A stretch of DNA of 60,920 nucleotides. Source: Paenibacillus sp. FSL H7-0331 (GTDB lineage Bacteria; Bacillota; Bacilli; Paenibacillales; NBRC-103111). Below are positions 1-10,025 of this stretch, piece by piece. Numbering within the stretch: the first letter of the stretch is position 1; every line of letters starts with the position of its first letter. Below the pieces are notes generated by a model that made no database searches, was not told the origin of the DNA, and saw nothing but the letters and a program-made list of their open reading frames with translations. The stretch covers positions 1-60,920 of the forward strand of contig NZ_MRTH01000043.1 of assembly GCF_001956045.1 (NCBI RefSeq). The letters are read 5' to 3'. Both the position numbers and the translations under genes were made by a program.

Positions 1-3000
1 TCCGACGCTTTGGCGCGCAACGGAGCAAGGTCTACGAGTGCATTACGTGCCGTTGCCAACTTGGATAAAGCTTGTCCGATCTCGTTTTCGGAAGCCTGCG
101 GAGTACGACTCAACAGCGCCTTGCTTTCATCGAGAGCCCCGCTCAGTGCAAGCCAGCTGTCCGCCGTGTAATCGCCCGGCTTCAATGCGCCGAGGTCGAT
201 ATCGTTCTGGACGGTGCTAACTGCGCTTTGCAACTGCGGGAGCGAACTGCTGAGTCCCGCCAACGCGGCTTCCAATGCTTCTTTTGCCGTATCGATTTCA
301 GCTTGAGTCGCATTCGGGTTGTTCATCACATTTTCGGCACCGTACAGCGCTTGCTGCAGCACCGCCCAGCTTGCTGGCGTATAGTCGGCTTCCTTCAATC
401 CTTTCGCTGCGGTCATTTTCGCTTGCAGCGCGGTTTTATCTGCGGCCGGCACCAATGCTGCTCTTGCCGCTTCAAGCGCGGATTTCGCCGTATCGACCTC
501 GGCTTGAGTCGCATTCGGTTTAGCCAATACGGTGCGTGCGTCGGTCAACGCTTGCTGCAGCGCTTGCCAGCTGTCTGCCGTATAATTTGCCGGCTTCAAA
601 TTCTCGCCGGTAATTTGAGCCTCTTTCGCGCGTAACTGACTCAAATCGACTAAGGAGACTCGCGCCGCTTCCAGCATGGACAATCCTTGTCCGAACTCGT
701 TAGCCGTCGCTTGCGGCGAGCGGGCAAGCAGCGCTCTCGCGTCATTCAATACCCCGGTCAGTGCGTTCCAACTATCTGTCGTATAGTCGCCAGGCTTCAA
801 GCTGCCGAGCGCAATTTCGTTTTGAATTTCATCCGCTTTCGCCTGCACCTTGTCGGCCCCGGAGGAAAGTCCTGCCCGAGCAGCTTCCAGAGCGGCCAAT
901 GCGGCATCGACTTGCGCTTGTGTAGACGCCGCATTATTCAGTACCGCTTCGGCGTTATCGAGCGCATTTTGCAGGACGGCCCAACTGTCCGGTGTATAGC
1001 TGGCAGCGGTCAATCCTTTCGCTTTGGTTATATTCGTTTTCAGTGCGTCTTTATACACTTTGGCGAATGTGAAGGTGGAGCCGTTGTTCAACATGCTGCT
1101 GTTGATCGTAACTTGACCCGATCCATCCAACGTCATGCCTGTCTTAACACCGTCGATGATAAGATAGTACAGGACAGCCGGGTTTTCCGTTACCGTATCC
1201 AGCTTCAAGGTAATGTTTTTATCCTGCCATTTCGTTTTCTCGACTTTGAATACGCGGTTCAGCATCTTCAGCTCATGTCCCGGAGCTTCCTGAACCGTTC
1301 CTTCATACTTGGCTGCCGCGCCGTTATCGCTGAAGGCGAAGAAAGACATATCCGTATCGATTGTGTTCGCGTTAAACGAATTGGCCGGCTCGATCGTATT
1401 GCCCAACGCGATTGTTACCAGCGCGTCTTTCTCTTGCGATTTGGACTGCTTTTGCAGCAAATCACTGCCGTCGTCCCGACCTATGCCGGTAATCCGTTTG
1501 CCGTAGCCGGCGTTGCTGCCGACCGTCCACATCGTATCACTGCCACCACTCGTTACGTAGTCCGTGTTCCCGTTATTAAGCGTCAGCCCGTATTTCAGTG
1601 CCAAATAACTTTCTACCTGTTGCTTTTGCAGCGCCGTATTGCTTGCCGGGAAAAGAACGATCTCGGCAATGTCGCCTTTATAATGATCCCAGTTGTTCGG
1701 GTTTCCTCCGCCGAACGTACCTCCGATGACCGGTGTGAAGTTGATTTTGTTAAACGTATTCTTTCCTGTTACCGTTTGAAGCGTGCCATTCAATCGGCCT
1801 TGTGAATCGATCGGAGCGGCTGCATCGAACGATGACATATAGTAGCGGGATGTGTCATTGAAGGAGAAACCGCGATAAGTGCCGTTCGCCCCGTTGCCAA
1901 TATATTGCCTGCTGCCCCACTTCGTGAAGATGCCGACTCCGTAACCGCCTGCAACAGGCGCTGCCGAGCCGACTATCGCACCGTTTTGCTGTTTGAATAC
2001 GGCGTATCCTTCCGTATACGTAATCGGATTGTTGCCGATCAAGGACTGGTTCGGATTTTGCTTCGCCGTTGCCGTATTTTGAATCGATACGGCCGGATTG
2101 AAATTGACTGCGCCTGTTTTATAAGCAGGTGTGCCGTTGACGGTAAATTGATTCGTGCCCGTCTGATCGGTCCAGCCTGAAAGCTGTCCCGCACCGTCAG
2201 CCGTTGCCTCTTTATCAGCCTTTAACCATAAGGAAGCGCCGTTTACGCCGCCAGGAGCTTTCGCTGTGGTGGCTGCTTGCGCAAACGTAAAGTATCCGTT
2301 GTTCGGTAACGTTACGTTGTTGGCTACAAAATCGCCGTCGCTTTCTTGAACCGCAATTGCCGCAGCGGTTGCAAAGCTCTCGTCGTTGCCTGCGAGCAGT
2401 TTGATATCACTCGCCTGCGTTCCGTCTGCAAAGGCATTCTTCGCAATTTTAAGCTGAATGGCGCCGACATTATTCGTGTTTTGTACTTTCCAAATGCGCT
2501 CAGCAGGCTTCAAGGATGTGCTTCCGGCAATCTGGATCGTCTGACCGAACGATGTCAACGATTTGCCGTTGTCGCCCCAAATCATATATTGCTTGTCCGC
2601 CGGGAACGCTGCTGCATTGGCAGAGTTGGTTGCCGCGATCGTACTCAGGCCGATCGTAACTTGCTGTCCGCTGTTCGTGCTGTGGCTTTGCCGTTGGTTT
2701 AGCGCTCCGGCATCATCACGGCCAATTCCAGCGATATTGTTTTTGTACGCTGAGTTGGCTGTAGCATCCCATACGATGCTGGTGCCGTTGGATGCGATGT
2801 AACGGCTAAGCGGGCCTTGCGATTGATCGATCATGTAGCCGTATTTGAGCGCCAAGTAGGTGCTGATGCGTTGACGCTCGCTTTCGTCGAGGGCGCGGTT
2901 GTACACCAAAATATCCCCGATTGCGCCCTGCCAGCTCTCGCTCAAACTGCCTACGATTGCCCCGATTCTTGCGCTGGATCCGGTAGTATTCCATGTCGTC

Positions 3001-4889
3001 ATCGACGAGTTGTCCAACAGCTTCATCTTGCTGTATAGACTTGCCTGATTTCCTCCCGAGTTGCCTTCCCACATTCCGAACAGCTCGTTCGGAATACCCG
3101 GGCTCCAGAAGCCATCGGCGCTTGCATAAGGCGCGCCATATCCGCTCAATGCTCCTTTGCTGCCCAACTGCATCATGCCCATCATCTGATTATAATTGCC
3201 GGTGCCCCAAGAGATCATATACTTATTGGCATCTGCCGCCGCTGTTTGCCCTACGGCGATGATCGTTCTGGGAGTCTGTCCTTGCGGCAGCTTGCTTCCG
3301 TCAAGATCGAGATAACTTTTGACGCCGTCGAACTTGGCGATCGGGTTAAAGTTCACATTGTTTGTTGCATTGTTAAAGTATAGGGGCCGGTTATCGGCTG
3401 TGTTCTGAACGCCATGGTTGTTATTGACGCTCGAATCTTTCCATTCGGCCACAGAACTGCCGTCCGCTACGGTTGCCTCAATCGTTGCGGGATCGAGCCA
3501 TAACGCCAAACCGTTCGTCACTCCGCCCGGAGTTTTCGTTACAGTGGCTGCCTGCGCGAATGTGAAGTAGCTCGCTGCACTCAGGTCGTTGCTGCTAATC
3601 GTAACTTTGTTTCCGGTCAGCGCATATTTGGCGCTGGTGCTGTCAAAAGTGCCACTGCTGCTGACCAGCAAATGAGTTGCGCCTGCCGGGGCCGAAGCGT
3701 CCAACTGCAAGGTGATCGGCTTGCTTGTCGTAAAGCCCGTCTTGACAGTTTGGAACACCCGATTCATTCGTTTCATATCCGTGCCTGAAACTGATGTTTG
3801 GTATGCGGTGCTGTTGCTGTCGCCGTTGTCGCCGAAGATCAGAAAATCTCCATTGTCCAGGTTGCTCAGCGCGTTTGATTGGTTAGACGCTTGAATGGCA
3901 TTGCCCGCCGCAAGCGTCACAAGCGCTCCCGCATTCTGGGACACGGATTGTCTTTGGTTCAGCGTGCTTCCGGTATCCCGGCCGATGCCGGTAATACGAT
4001 TTTTGTAGACGCTATTAGCAACCGAGTCCCAGACCTTTTGATTTTGGCTGTTAACATAGCTTGTTCCGCCATTATTCAAGGTAAGGCCGTACTTGAGCGC
4101 CAGATAGCTTTCGATCTGGTTCCGGTCAGCAGCGGTGCTTCCAGAAAAGACAATCACTTCCGCCAGCTCTCCGTTATAGTTCTGCCAGTTATCAGAACTC
4201 CCGCCGCCTTCAGTACCTCCAATCTTTGGGTTGAAATTGAATGGTACAAGTGCACTGCCGGTGAGCGTTTGACCTTCTCCATCCAGATTCCCTATATACG
4301 AACCGCCCGAAATATCGAACTCCGTCATATGAAACCGCTGGGTTGCAACGCTCTCGGAAAAGGGGAACCGGCTGTATGTTGAATTCGTACCATTGCCTAC
4401 ATAGTGACGGTTATCTTGGCTGCCAAAAACCGCCGCTCCGTAATTGGCCATCTTGTTAACTGATCCTACTATAGTTCCTTTCCCCTTGAATACCGCATAT
4501 GCATCCGCATATGTAATGGTCGAGTTGCCCTTTAAATATTGCGTCAGACCGGCCGTCACTTTGCCTGTATTGCCAAACGTCACAACCGGATTAAAGTTGG
4601 CTCCCGCCACCTTATATACCGGTCCTCCGTACGTATCGAAACTTACCGTTCCGGCTTGGTTATCCCATCGCTCAACGCCGAGATCCGCCCCATACGTCGC
4701 AGTAGTGACACCTTCATCCGCTTTTAGCCAAAACTGGGCATTGCCGGCCCATGCAGGCAATGTAGGTCCGGGATCTGCTTCCGCTTCACGCGGCGCGACG
4801 ATGCTGGAAAAACCGCCCGCTGCCATCGTGAAGACCAGCATCGCAGAGAGCCTTTTTTTCCAACTCCTCTTGATGTCTCCTAGTGCCAT
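1..4889 (-). CDS. Giant secreted surface protein with three DUF8202-like modules and FIVAR repeats (partial)
   Basis: The reading frame is open from the ATG at 4889 to the left edge, giving about 1629 residues without a stop, so the C-terminus is missing. The start has an AGGAGG ribosome binding site 9 bases upstream. A signal peptide is visible (charged MALGDIKRSWKKR, hydrophobic core, AEA|DP cleavage near residue 38). Three copies of a module follow, near residues 260, 677 and 1097, each with the landmarks ESYLALKYG or STYLALKYG, then GIGRD and LNQRQS or LLQKQS, preceded by a jelly-roll-like stretch of the LamG/concanavalin type. From about residue 1278 come FIVAR-type helical repeats (YTPDSWAVL, YTTDSWNAL, YTADSWQAL). 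This is probably a cell-wall-associated or secreted adhesin or glycan-binding protein. The ligand is unknown, and any S-layer or sorting domain would lie beyond the edge. Family names are from memory of motifs, so moderately sure. Confidence 0.85.
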   Translation of the reverse strand, partial: MALGDIKRSWKKRLSAMLVFTMAAGGFSSIVAPREAEADPGPTLPAWAGNAQFWLKADEGVTTATYGADLGVERWDNQAGTVSFDTYGGPVYKVAGANFNPVVTFGNTGKVTAGLTQYLKGNSTITYADAYAVFKGKGTIVGSVNKMANYGAAVFGSQDNRHYVGNGTNSTYSRFPFSESVATQRFHMTEFDISGGSYIGNLDGEGQTLTGSALVPFNFNPKIGGTEGGGSSDNWQNYNGELAEVIVFSGSTAADRNQIESYLALKYGLTLNNGGTSYVNSQNQKVWDSVANSVYKNRITGIGRDTGSTLNQRQSVSQNAGALVTLAAGNAIQASNQSNALSNLDNGDFLIFGDNGDSNSTAYQTSVSGTDMKRMNRVFQTVKTGFTTSKPITLQLDASAPAGATHLLVSSSGTFDSTSAKYALTGNKVTISSNDLSAASYFTFAQAATVTKTPGGVTNGLALWLDPATIEATVADGSSVAEWKDSSVNNNHGVQNTADNRPLYFNNATNNVNFNPIAKFDGVKSYLDLDGSKLPQGQTPRTIIAVGQTAAADANKYMISWGTGNYNQMMGMMQLGSKGALSGYGAPYASADGFWSPGIPNELFGMWEGNSGGNQASLYSKMKLLDNSSMTTWNTTGSSARIGAIVGSLSESWQGAIGDILVYNRALDESERQRISTYLALKYGYMIDQSQGPLSRYIASNGTSIVWDATANSAYKNNIAGIGRDDAGALNQRQSHSTNSGQQVTIGLSTIAATNSANAAAFPADKQYMIWGDNGKSLTSFGQTIQIAGSTSLKPAERIWKVQNTNNVGAIQLKIAKNAFADGTQASDIKLLAGNDESFATAAAIAVQESDGDFVANNVTLPNNGYFTFAQAATTAKAPGGVNGASLWLKADKEATADGAGQLSGWTDQTGTNQFTVNGTPAYKTGAVNFNPAVSIQNTATAKQNPNQSLIGNNPITYTEGYAVFKQQNGAIVGSAAPVAGGYGVGIFTKWGSRQYIGNGANGTYRGFSFNDTSRYYMSSFDAAAPIDSQGRLNGTLQTVTGKNTFNKINFTPVIGGTFGGGNPNNWDHYKGDIAEIVLFPASNTALQKQQVESYLALKYGLTLNNGNTDYVTSGGSDTMWTVGSNAGYGKRITGIGRDDGSDLLQKQSKSQEKDALVTIALGNTIEPANSFNANTIDTDMSFFAFSDNGAAAKYEGTVQEAPGHELKMLNRVFKVEKTKWQDKNITLKLDTVTENPAVLYYLIIDGVKTGMTLDGSGQVTINSSMLNNGSTFTFAKVYKDALKTNITKAKGLTAASYTPDSWAVLQNALDNAEAVLNNAASTQAQVDAALAALEAARAGLSSGADKVQAKADEIQNEIALGSLKPGDYTTDSWNALTGVLNDARALLARSPQATANEFGQGLSMLEAARVSLVDLSQLRAKEAQITGENLKPANYTADSWQALQQALTDARTVLAKPNATQAEVDTAKSALEAARAALVPAADKTALQAKMTAAKGLKEADYTPASWAVLQQALYGAENVMNNPNATQAEIDTAKEALEAALAGLSSSLPQLQSAVSTVQNDIDLGALKPGDYTADSWLALSGALDESKALLSRTPQASENEIGQALSKLATARNALVDLAPLRAKAS

Positions 4890-5042
4890 TCTTTACATCC
4901 TCCTGTTCCATTTAATAGCCTCACGGCATTGAACCCATTATACACAACCCTTCTAACCAAATTCTAAAACGCAGGATGGAGGATTCACTCTGAATGAATG
5001 TAGGAGCGATTATTTATTAAATCCTATACAATTTAGAAAAGC

Positions 5043-5071
5043 TTGCCGATATAATACATTACAAGTAATAT
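5043..5071 (+). promoter_or_regulatory. Candidate promoter of the orphan response regulator
   Basis: TTGCCG at 5043-5048 and TAATAT at 5066-5071 are separated by 17 bases, about 40 bases before the start codon at 5111. In the same divergent spacer, a minus-strand TATAAT (4937-4942) lies about 50 bases before the surface-protein start, without a good -35 box. Both calls are by eye and weak. Confidence 0.35.
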
Positions 5072-5110
5072 CGATCCTATGGACGGTCGACGGAAGGAGG
5101 CTGAGCCTGA

Positions 5111-6256
5111 ATGAAAGTCGTGCTGGTTGACGATGAACGGTTGGCATTAATCAGGTTGGAAAAAATGTTAGGGGAGTTTCCCGATTGCGAAGTAATCGCT
5201 TCCTACTTGAATGCCAAATTAGCGATCAGCCATATTGGCGAGTTCCAGCCCGATGCTGTTTTTCTGGATATTCACATGCCGGGATTGGATGGTTTGAGGG
5301 CAACTGAACGCATACACTCGATCGCGCCAGACACAGAAATCGTCTATGTGACTGCCTATGACGAATACGCGCTTGAGGCATTCCAACTAGGTGCGGCCGA
5401 CTACTTGGTAAAGCCGTTAAACCGCGAACGATTGAGCCGAACCATACTGCGTCTACGGCAGCGCATTACGGTTAAATCGAAATCCCCGAGGGACGAAAAA
5501 GTACTGTATCATTGCTTGGGACCTACGCAGGTACGCAGGCTGGACGGGAATTTGGAATTCCTGAAATGGAGGACGATCAAGGTAAAAGAGCTGTTTGCCT
5601 ACATGCTGCTGCATCGGGGAAAGGTAATTAGCAAGAATGTTTTGCTGGAGCTGCTTTGGCCGGAATTGGACGAGCGCAAAGGCCTTGCCAACCTGCAGAC
5701 GAGTATTAACCGGATTCGCACGATATGGAAGGATACAGTCGGAGAAGGCTTTATCTCGATCCGATATGCCCAGAACGGATATGTACTTGAGGTGAACCAA
5801 CTGCAAATCGATGCGGAACAATGGGAGCAAGAGCTCCGTCAATTGAATCCTGTTTCAATCGAACATGCATCTGAGCATGAGCGATTGCTCGATATGTATG
5901 GCGGCAATTTTTATGAAGAGGAAAGTTTTGTGTGGGCGGAAGGCGAGCGCCAAAGACTCAAAGCACTATGGCTGCAGCACGCCCAGCAATTAGGAAAATT
6001 TTACCTTTCTCAAGACCTGAATATAAAGGCGCTTAGCGTTTACCATAAAATCCAAAATCAAGATCCTCTGTATGAAGATAGTTATCTCGAGCTTATGAAA
6101 ATATATGCTCGACTGAATGATACGGGCTCTGTCGACAAACAGTATCAACTTATGATTCGAATGTTGGAACAAGAAGAGGAGATCGATCCCTGTCGGGACA
6201 TATTGGAATGGTACGCACAATGGAAACAACCGGACAAAAGTGTGCTCAACCATTAG
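5111..6256 (+). CDS. Response regulator with winged-helix and BTAD (SARP-like) output
   Basis: A 381-residue transcription regulator. Residues 1-118 are a receiver domain with the acidic pair DDE at 7-9, phospho-acceptor D53 in FLDIHMPGLDG, and the conserved T/K positions in VTAYDEYALEAF and LVKPLN. A winged-helix DNA-binding segment follows at about 130-225 (KWRTIKVKELFAYML, LLELLWPELDERK). A bacterial transcriptional activation domain with TPR-like helices covers about 245-370. The start has a GGAAGGAGG site. No histidine kinase is adjacent. The gene is divergent from the giant surface-protein gene, which it may control (inference). It is a clear paralog of the regulator at 17325-18467, with the same length, domain order and D53, so the hybrid kinase at 14220 is a possible partner. 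Confidence 0.9.
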   Translation: MKVVLVDDERLALIRLEKMLGEFPDCEVIASYLNAKLAISHIGEFQPDAVFLDIHMPGLDGLRATERIHSIAPDTEIVYVTAYDEYALEAFQLGAADYLVKPLNRERLSRTILRLRQRITVKSKSPRDEKVLYHCLGPTQVRRLDGNLEFLKWRTIKVKELFAYMLLHRGKVISKNVLLELLWPELDERKGLANLQTSINRIRTIWKDTVGEGFISIRYAQNGYVLEVNQLQIDAEQWEQELRQLNPVSIEHASEHERLLDMYGGNFYEEESFVWAEGERQRLKALWLQHAQQLGKFYLSQDLNIKALSVYHKIQNQDPLYEDSYLELMKIYARLNDTGSVDKQYQLMIRMLEQEEEIDPCRDILEWYAQWKQPDKSVLNH

Positions 6257-6527
6257 TTGGCATATTTCAACACGAGAGCTTCTTTTTTTTGCTTAACCTA
6301 TCTTGGTTTGGATGAATCGTTGTATCTTAGCTAATCGAATCGACTTGTCTACGTGATGGTCTTTCTTCCGGAATCATCGCTATATGTATTTAGCGGCTTG
6401 TTTACCCCAAAAATTCCTTTCACTACCAAATGTCGGGGATGCGGGAATGTGAAGAATAAAAGCGAATCTTACTCATTCTCGGCTATAACTAGTGCTGATT
6501 AGCTAAATAAGGGATTATATGGCATAT

Positions 6528-6637
6528 TCAGGTTTGGGGTAGCTTTCCGCCGAATTTCCAGTTATACGTTTTGGCTAAATGTTCGTTATAATAAGCAATC
6601 CAAGAAGCCTTGTCTACGCCAGCAGAAATCTCGAACG
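6528..6637 (-). pseudogene. Remnant of a transposase C-terminus, IS630-like
   Basis: Read on the minus strand, this stretch encodes an open segment ending in AYYNEHLAKTYNWKFGGK and a TGA stop at 6528. The YYNEHLAKP..W.. pattern is characteristic of the C-terminal end of IS630-type transposases. Only about 36 codons survive, and homology stops where the IS66 fragment of the opposite strand begins. The preceding stretch 6257-6527 holds no gene or clear structure. IS630 membership is judged from the motif alone. Confidence 0.45.
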
Positions 6638-6868
6638 ATGCCCAAAAGTCTGCTGGGGCAAGCAATCGGCTACAGCCTGAACCAGTGGAACCAACTAACC
6701 GCTTTTATGAAGGACGGTGTGCTTGAGATCGACAACAACCGCAGCGAGCGCACCATTAAGCGATTTGTCCTTGGGTGCAAAAATTGGCTTTTTGCGAATA
6801 CGCCGAGTGGAGCAAAGGCTCGCGCAGCCATCTACATCTCTGTTCATCATACACCCGCCCTCATCTGA
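6638..6868 (+). pseudogene. IS66-family transposase fragment
   Basis: The segment PKSLLGQAIGYSLNQW, then EIDNNRSERTIK, then KNWLFANTPSGAKA is the conserved C-terminal catalytic part of IS66 transposases, including the glutamate of the DDE triad in the EIDNN motif. A full protein would be about 500 residues; only about 65 match here. The match breaks off after GAKARAAIYISV, where a short unrelated tail reaches a stop. No terminal inverted repeats or accessory genes are present, so this is an inactive relic. Confidence 0.75.
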
Positions 6869-6920
6869 CCGCTGGGTGGGGGCTATTTGACACTCACGTC
6901 TTTGAACCTCACCGGATCTT

Positions 6921-9900
6921 CTAACCCTCCAGCCATTCGCTACGCAGGGAAAATAGCTCCTTCAGATCGGTAGTCGACATTTCTGTAATCCATTGCTCGC
7001 CGCTGCCGACGATTTGCTGGCTTAGCTCCTGCTTTTTCTCAATCATTTCATCGATTCGTTCTTCGAGAGTGCCGAGGGTGACGAATTTATGCACCTGTAC
7101 ATGACGGGTTTGGCCGATTCGGAAAGCCCGATCCGTCGCCTGGTTCTCAACAGCTGGATTCCACCAGCGGTCAAAATGAAACACATGATTCGCAGCAGTC
7201 AAATTCAGTCCGGTACCGCCTGCCTTCAGTGATAACAAGAAAATGCCCGGCTGCGCCTTCACCTCTTGTACATCACCTTGAAATTCGGCAATCATCCGGT
7301 CTCTGCCTGCTTTGGGCGTACCGCCATGAAGAAAAATGACAGGCTCCCCAAGCTCCTGCTCCAGTATACGTTGAAGCAGATGCCCCGTTTCCACGAACTG
7401 TGTAAAGATAAGGCATTTATCTCCCTCTTGACGCAGCTCCTGTACCATTTCGAGCAGACGCTCTACCTTATTGGAGCGCTGCTGCCAAGGTGAATTGGCT
7501 GCCTCTTTCAGCATGAGCGAGGGATGGTTGCAAATTTGCTTCAGCTTCGTTAAGGCCGCCAAAATTAATCCTCTTCGTTCCATTGCCGTTAAGCGGTCCA
7601 GTCTTTCAAACATATCCTTAATATAGTTCTCGTACAATATGCCTTGCTCCGCGGTAAGGGCAACGAAGGTTTTGTATTCGTTCTTGTCTGGTAAATCGAG
7701 CTGAATCGCCGGATCCTTCTTCACTCTGCGCAGCAGGAAGGGACGAATTAACCGCTGCACCTTTTCTACCAGCTCGGGATCATTCGATTTTTCAATCGTG
7801 TTGACGTACCGCTGCGTGAAATCCCGAAGCGAACCGAGATAACCTGGATTCAGGAAGTCGAATATCGACCAGAGCTCGGTTAAGCGATTTTCGATAGGTG
7901 TTCCCGTCATGGCGATTCGATGACGACCTTTTAGAGAGCGGATAGAAGTCGCTTGTTTGGTGTAGGCATTTTTAATATTTTGCGCTTCGTCCAGGCAGAT
8001 CGAATTCCATTCGAACTGTGTCAGCTCGGACTCATCCAGATGAGACAACGTGTAGGTGGTCAGCACGAGATGATGGCCTTCGCAGGCAGTTTTAAACGCC
8101 ATCCCTTTGGCCCGATTTGGACCATAATGGAGATGGATTTTCAGCTTGGGTGCGAACCGCTGTAGCTCCTTTTGCCAATTGCCCAGTACAGATGTTGGAC
8201 AGATGAGTAAGGAAGGCGTACGCTCGGTTGCCGTATCGTCCGGGTTAACCACTGTCGAAGTGTTATGGTTATTAGGATCTAACTCTTCCATGTTGAGTAA
8301 ATAAGTAATCATCTGGATCGTCTTCCCGAGTCCCATATCGTCGGCCAGACAGCCGCCGAGTCCGATTTGGCGTAGGAAAAGCAGCCAGGACATGCCTTCT
8401 AGCTGGTAAGGACGAAGGGTCCCTTGAAACGAGGTTGGAGGTTCAATCAACGGCGGTCGTTTCGTGTGGTTGAGAAGCTGTGCCATTTCCTCCAGCTGCT
8501 CGTTCAGCTCAACCTCCATTTGCAGAGATCGCTGCAGCCCCAAATCTTCTTCACCTGCGGAGGAGCCGAGCAAATGCAGCTCCAGCACATCGCGCAGCGT
8601 AAGGCCTTGCTTCTTGTGCACCTGCTTCATCACCTGCTCCAGCTGAGCAAGATGCGCCGGGTCCAATTGGACCCATTGGCCGCGAATTTGCACCAGTCTG
8701 CGCTTCTCAGCCAGCAGCTCGCGGAATTCCTCCTCGGTTAGCTCGATGTCGCCAAGGGCAATTTTCCAGTCGAACTGCATCAGCTGCTGCAGCCCAAACA
8801 TCGCTTGCGGTGCTGTACCGACGGAAGATTTGATTTTGGCTTTAAGGCGCGGTCGAAAACGACGAATACGCTCCCACCAAGCAGGCAGAAAGACAGAATA
8901 ACCGGCCTCCATCAGCCGCAGACTCCCCTTAGTCATCAGCTCCCAGGCTTCATCGGATGAGAGCTCGGTGCGAATGGCGCTGGCTGATTCGTCTTGCTGC
9001 TGAAGCACGGGGACGATGCGCTGCCACTTGGCCAGGTCTCTTGCGGCTCTTGCCAGATGAGGCTGCCAAGCCTCGGGCAGCAGGTCAAGTGTCGGTAGGA
9101 GTGCAGGCTGAACGGAATCAGCGACATGATCAGGTACAAGGCTGTGATCCGTTGAACCGTTGGCAGTATCTGTATCAGAGCTTATAGTTGAACTTGGTGC
9201 TAAACTTGCTGTTATGCTCTCGGAGCCATTCCCGCTCCCAGTCGTCTCTTTGTCTTCGACACTATCCCGACTGCTCAGGTGGACGTCATCCAAATTGGCT
9301 AAAGCCGTTGCATCGATTTCGTGCAGCAGATCTTTATTGGAGCGATCCTGCAAAATAACATGGACAGGCCAAGCGCCCTGACCATGAGTCGGCTCGCTCA
9401 GCTGCAGACAAGTACGAAAAGGAGTGCCATCCGTCTGCCAGCCGATCGAGAAGAGCCAGTCCTCCTCATCCATCCACATGTCGGAGGGCAGCTTGCCGCG
9501 CAGCATCAGCGGATAATTCTGCTCCAGCTGTAGAATGCTTTGGCGCAGAGCACCGTCCTCCAATCCCCATTCGGGGATAAGCTGATCAATCCATGCAGAA
9601 GCAAGCGGTGTTAACGCGGCTGCTGCTATCGTGTCCGGAAGATCCAGCTTCCAGCTCAGCTCCCCAGCTTTCCATTTGGTGAAATCCGGCATACAGCGGC
9701 CTTGGACCAGCGTCTCCTTCACATGAGGGGCCAGACGCATAAGCTCGCGCAGATCCCGGTTCCATTCCAGCTTCGTATGGGAGACGGCGCTTGGACTACA
9801 CAAGTAGTCGAGCGCCGTCAGAGCAGGCAGATGCAGCCCCTCCATGTTCATAAACTCGGTGATTTCGATAAATGTTCCATAAAAGGAGGGTTGATGCCAT

Positions 9901-10025
9901 GCGAAGAGCAGATGCTTCAAGTCGTAAGCGTCACAAATACCGCCATTGGGACGCGCACCATACAAGAAGAAACCGGCGGGCGTCATGGGGCGGATATGAA
10001 TGGTGATCGCAGAAGGTTCTATCAT
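6921..10025 (-). CDS. SNF2-family DEAD/DEAH box helicase (YwqA-like)
   Basis: A protein of about 1034 residues. An N-terminal region of about 500 residues precedes a SNF2 ATPase: Walker A DDMGLGKT with K568, Walker B DEAQ near 679-682, motif III MTGTPIENRL, then a helicase C lobe with GGTGLNLTAANHV and QATDRAFRIGQ. It should be an ATP-driven DNA translocase that remodels nucleoprotein complexes, perhaps linked to repair. I chose the ATG at 10025 because it overlaps the TGA of the SWIM gene (ATGA), a sign of translational coupling; a GTG three codons upstream (10034) is the alternative. A Ser/Thr/Asp-rich linker of about 60 residues (roughly 256-315) looks disordered and interrupts the N-terminal half. 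The pairing with a SWIM protein matches ywqA-ywqB of B. subtilis. Confidence 0.92.
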   Translation of the reverse strand: MIEPSAITIHIRPMTPAGFFLYGARPNGGICDAYDLKHLLFAWHQPSFYGTFIEITEFMNMEGLHLPALTALDYLCSPSAVSHTKLEWNRDLRELMRLAPHVKETLVQGRCMPDFTKWKAGELSWKLDLPDTIAAAALTPLASAWIDQLIPEWGLEDGALRQSILQLEQNYPLMLRGKLPSDMWMDEEDWLFSIGWQTDGTPFRTCLQLSEPTHGQGAWPVHVILQDRSNKDLLHEIDATALANLDDVHLSSRDSVEDKETTGSGNGSESITASLAPSSTISSDTDTANGSTDHSLVPDHVADSVQPALLPTLDLLPEAWQPHLARAARDLAKWQRIVPVLQQQDESASAIRTELSSDEAWELMTKGSLRLMEAGYSVFLPAWWERIRRFRPRLKAKIKSSVGTAPQAMFGLQQLMQFDWKIALGDIELTEEEFRELLAEKRRLVQIRGQWVQLDPAHLAQLEQVMKQVHKKQGLTLRDVLELHLLGSSAGEEDLGLQRSLQMEVELNEQLEEMAQLLNHTKRPPLIEPPTSFQGTLRPYQLEGMSWLLFLRQIGLGGCLADDMGLGKTIQMITYLLNMEELDPNNHNTSTVVNPDDTATERTPSLLICPTSVLGNWQKELQRFAPKLKIHLHYGPNRAKGMAFKTACEGHHLVLTTYTLSHLDESELTQFEWNSICLDEAQNIKNAYTKQATSIRSLKGRHRIAMTGTPIENRLTELWSIFDFLNPGYLGSLRDFTQRYVNTIEKSNDPELVEKVQRLIRPFLLRRVKKDPAIQLDLPDKNEYKTFVALTAEQGILYENYIKDMFERLDRLTAMERRGLILAALTKLKQICNHPSLMLKEAANSPWQQRSNKVERLLEMVQELRQEGDKCLIFTQFVETGHLLQRILEQELGEPVIFLHGGTPKAGRDRMIAEFQGDVQEVKAQPGIFLLSLKAGGTGLNLTAANHVFHFDRWWNPAVENQATDRAFRIGQTRHVQVHKFVTLGTLEERIDEMIEKKQELSQQIVGSGEQWITEMSTTDLKELFSLRSEWLEG

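Noticed and set aside
72..1805. Long plus-strand open frames of 187 and 372 codons antisense to the surface protein
   Set aside because: They lie opposite the FIVAR and module repeats, have no ribosome binding sites and no recognisable domains; the minus frame has a signal peptide and family motifs.
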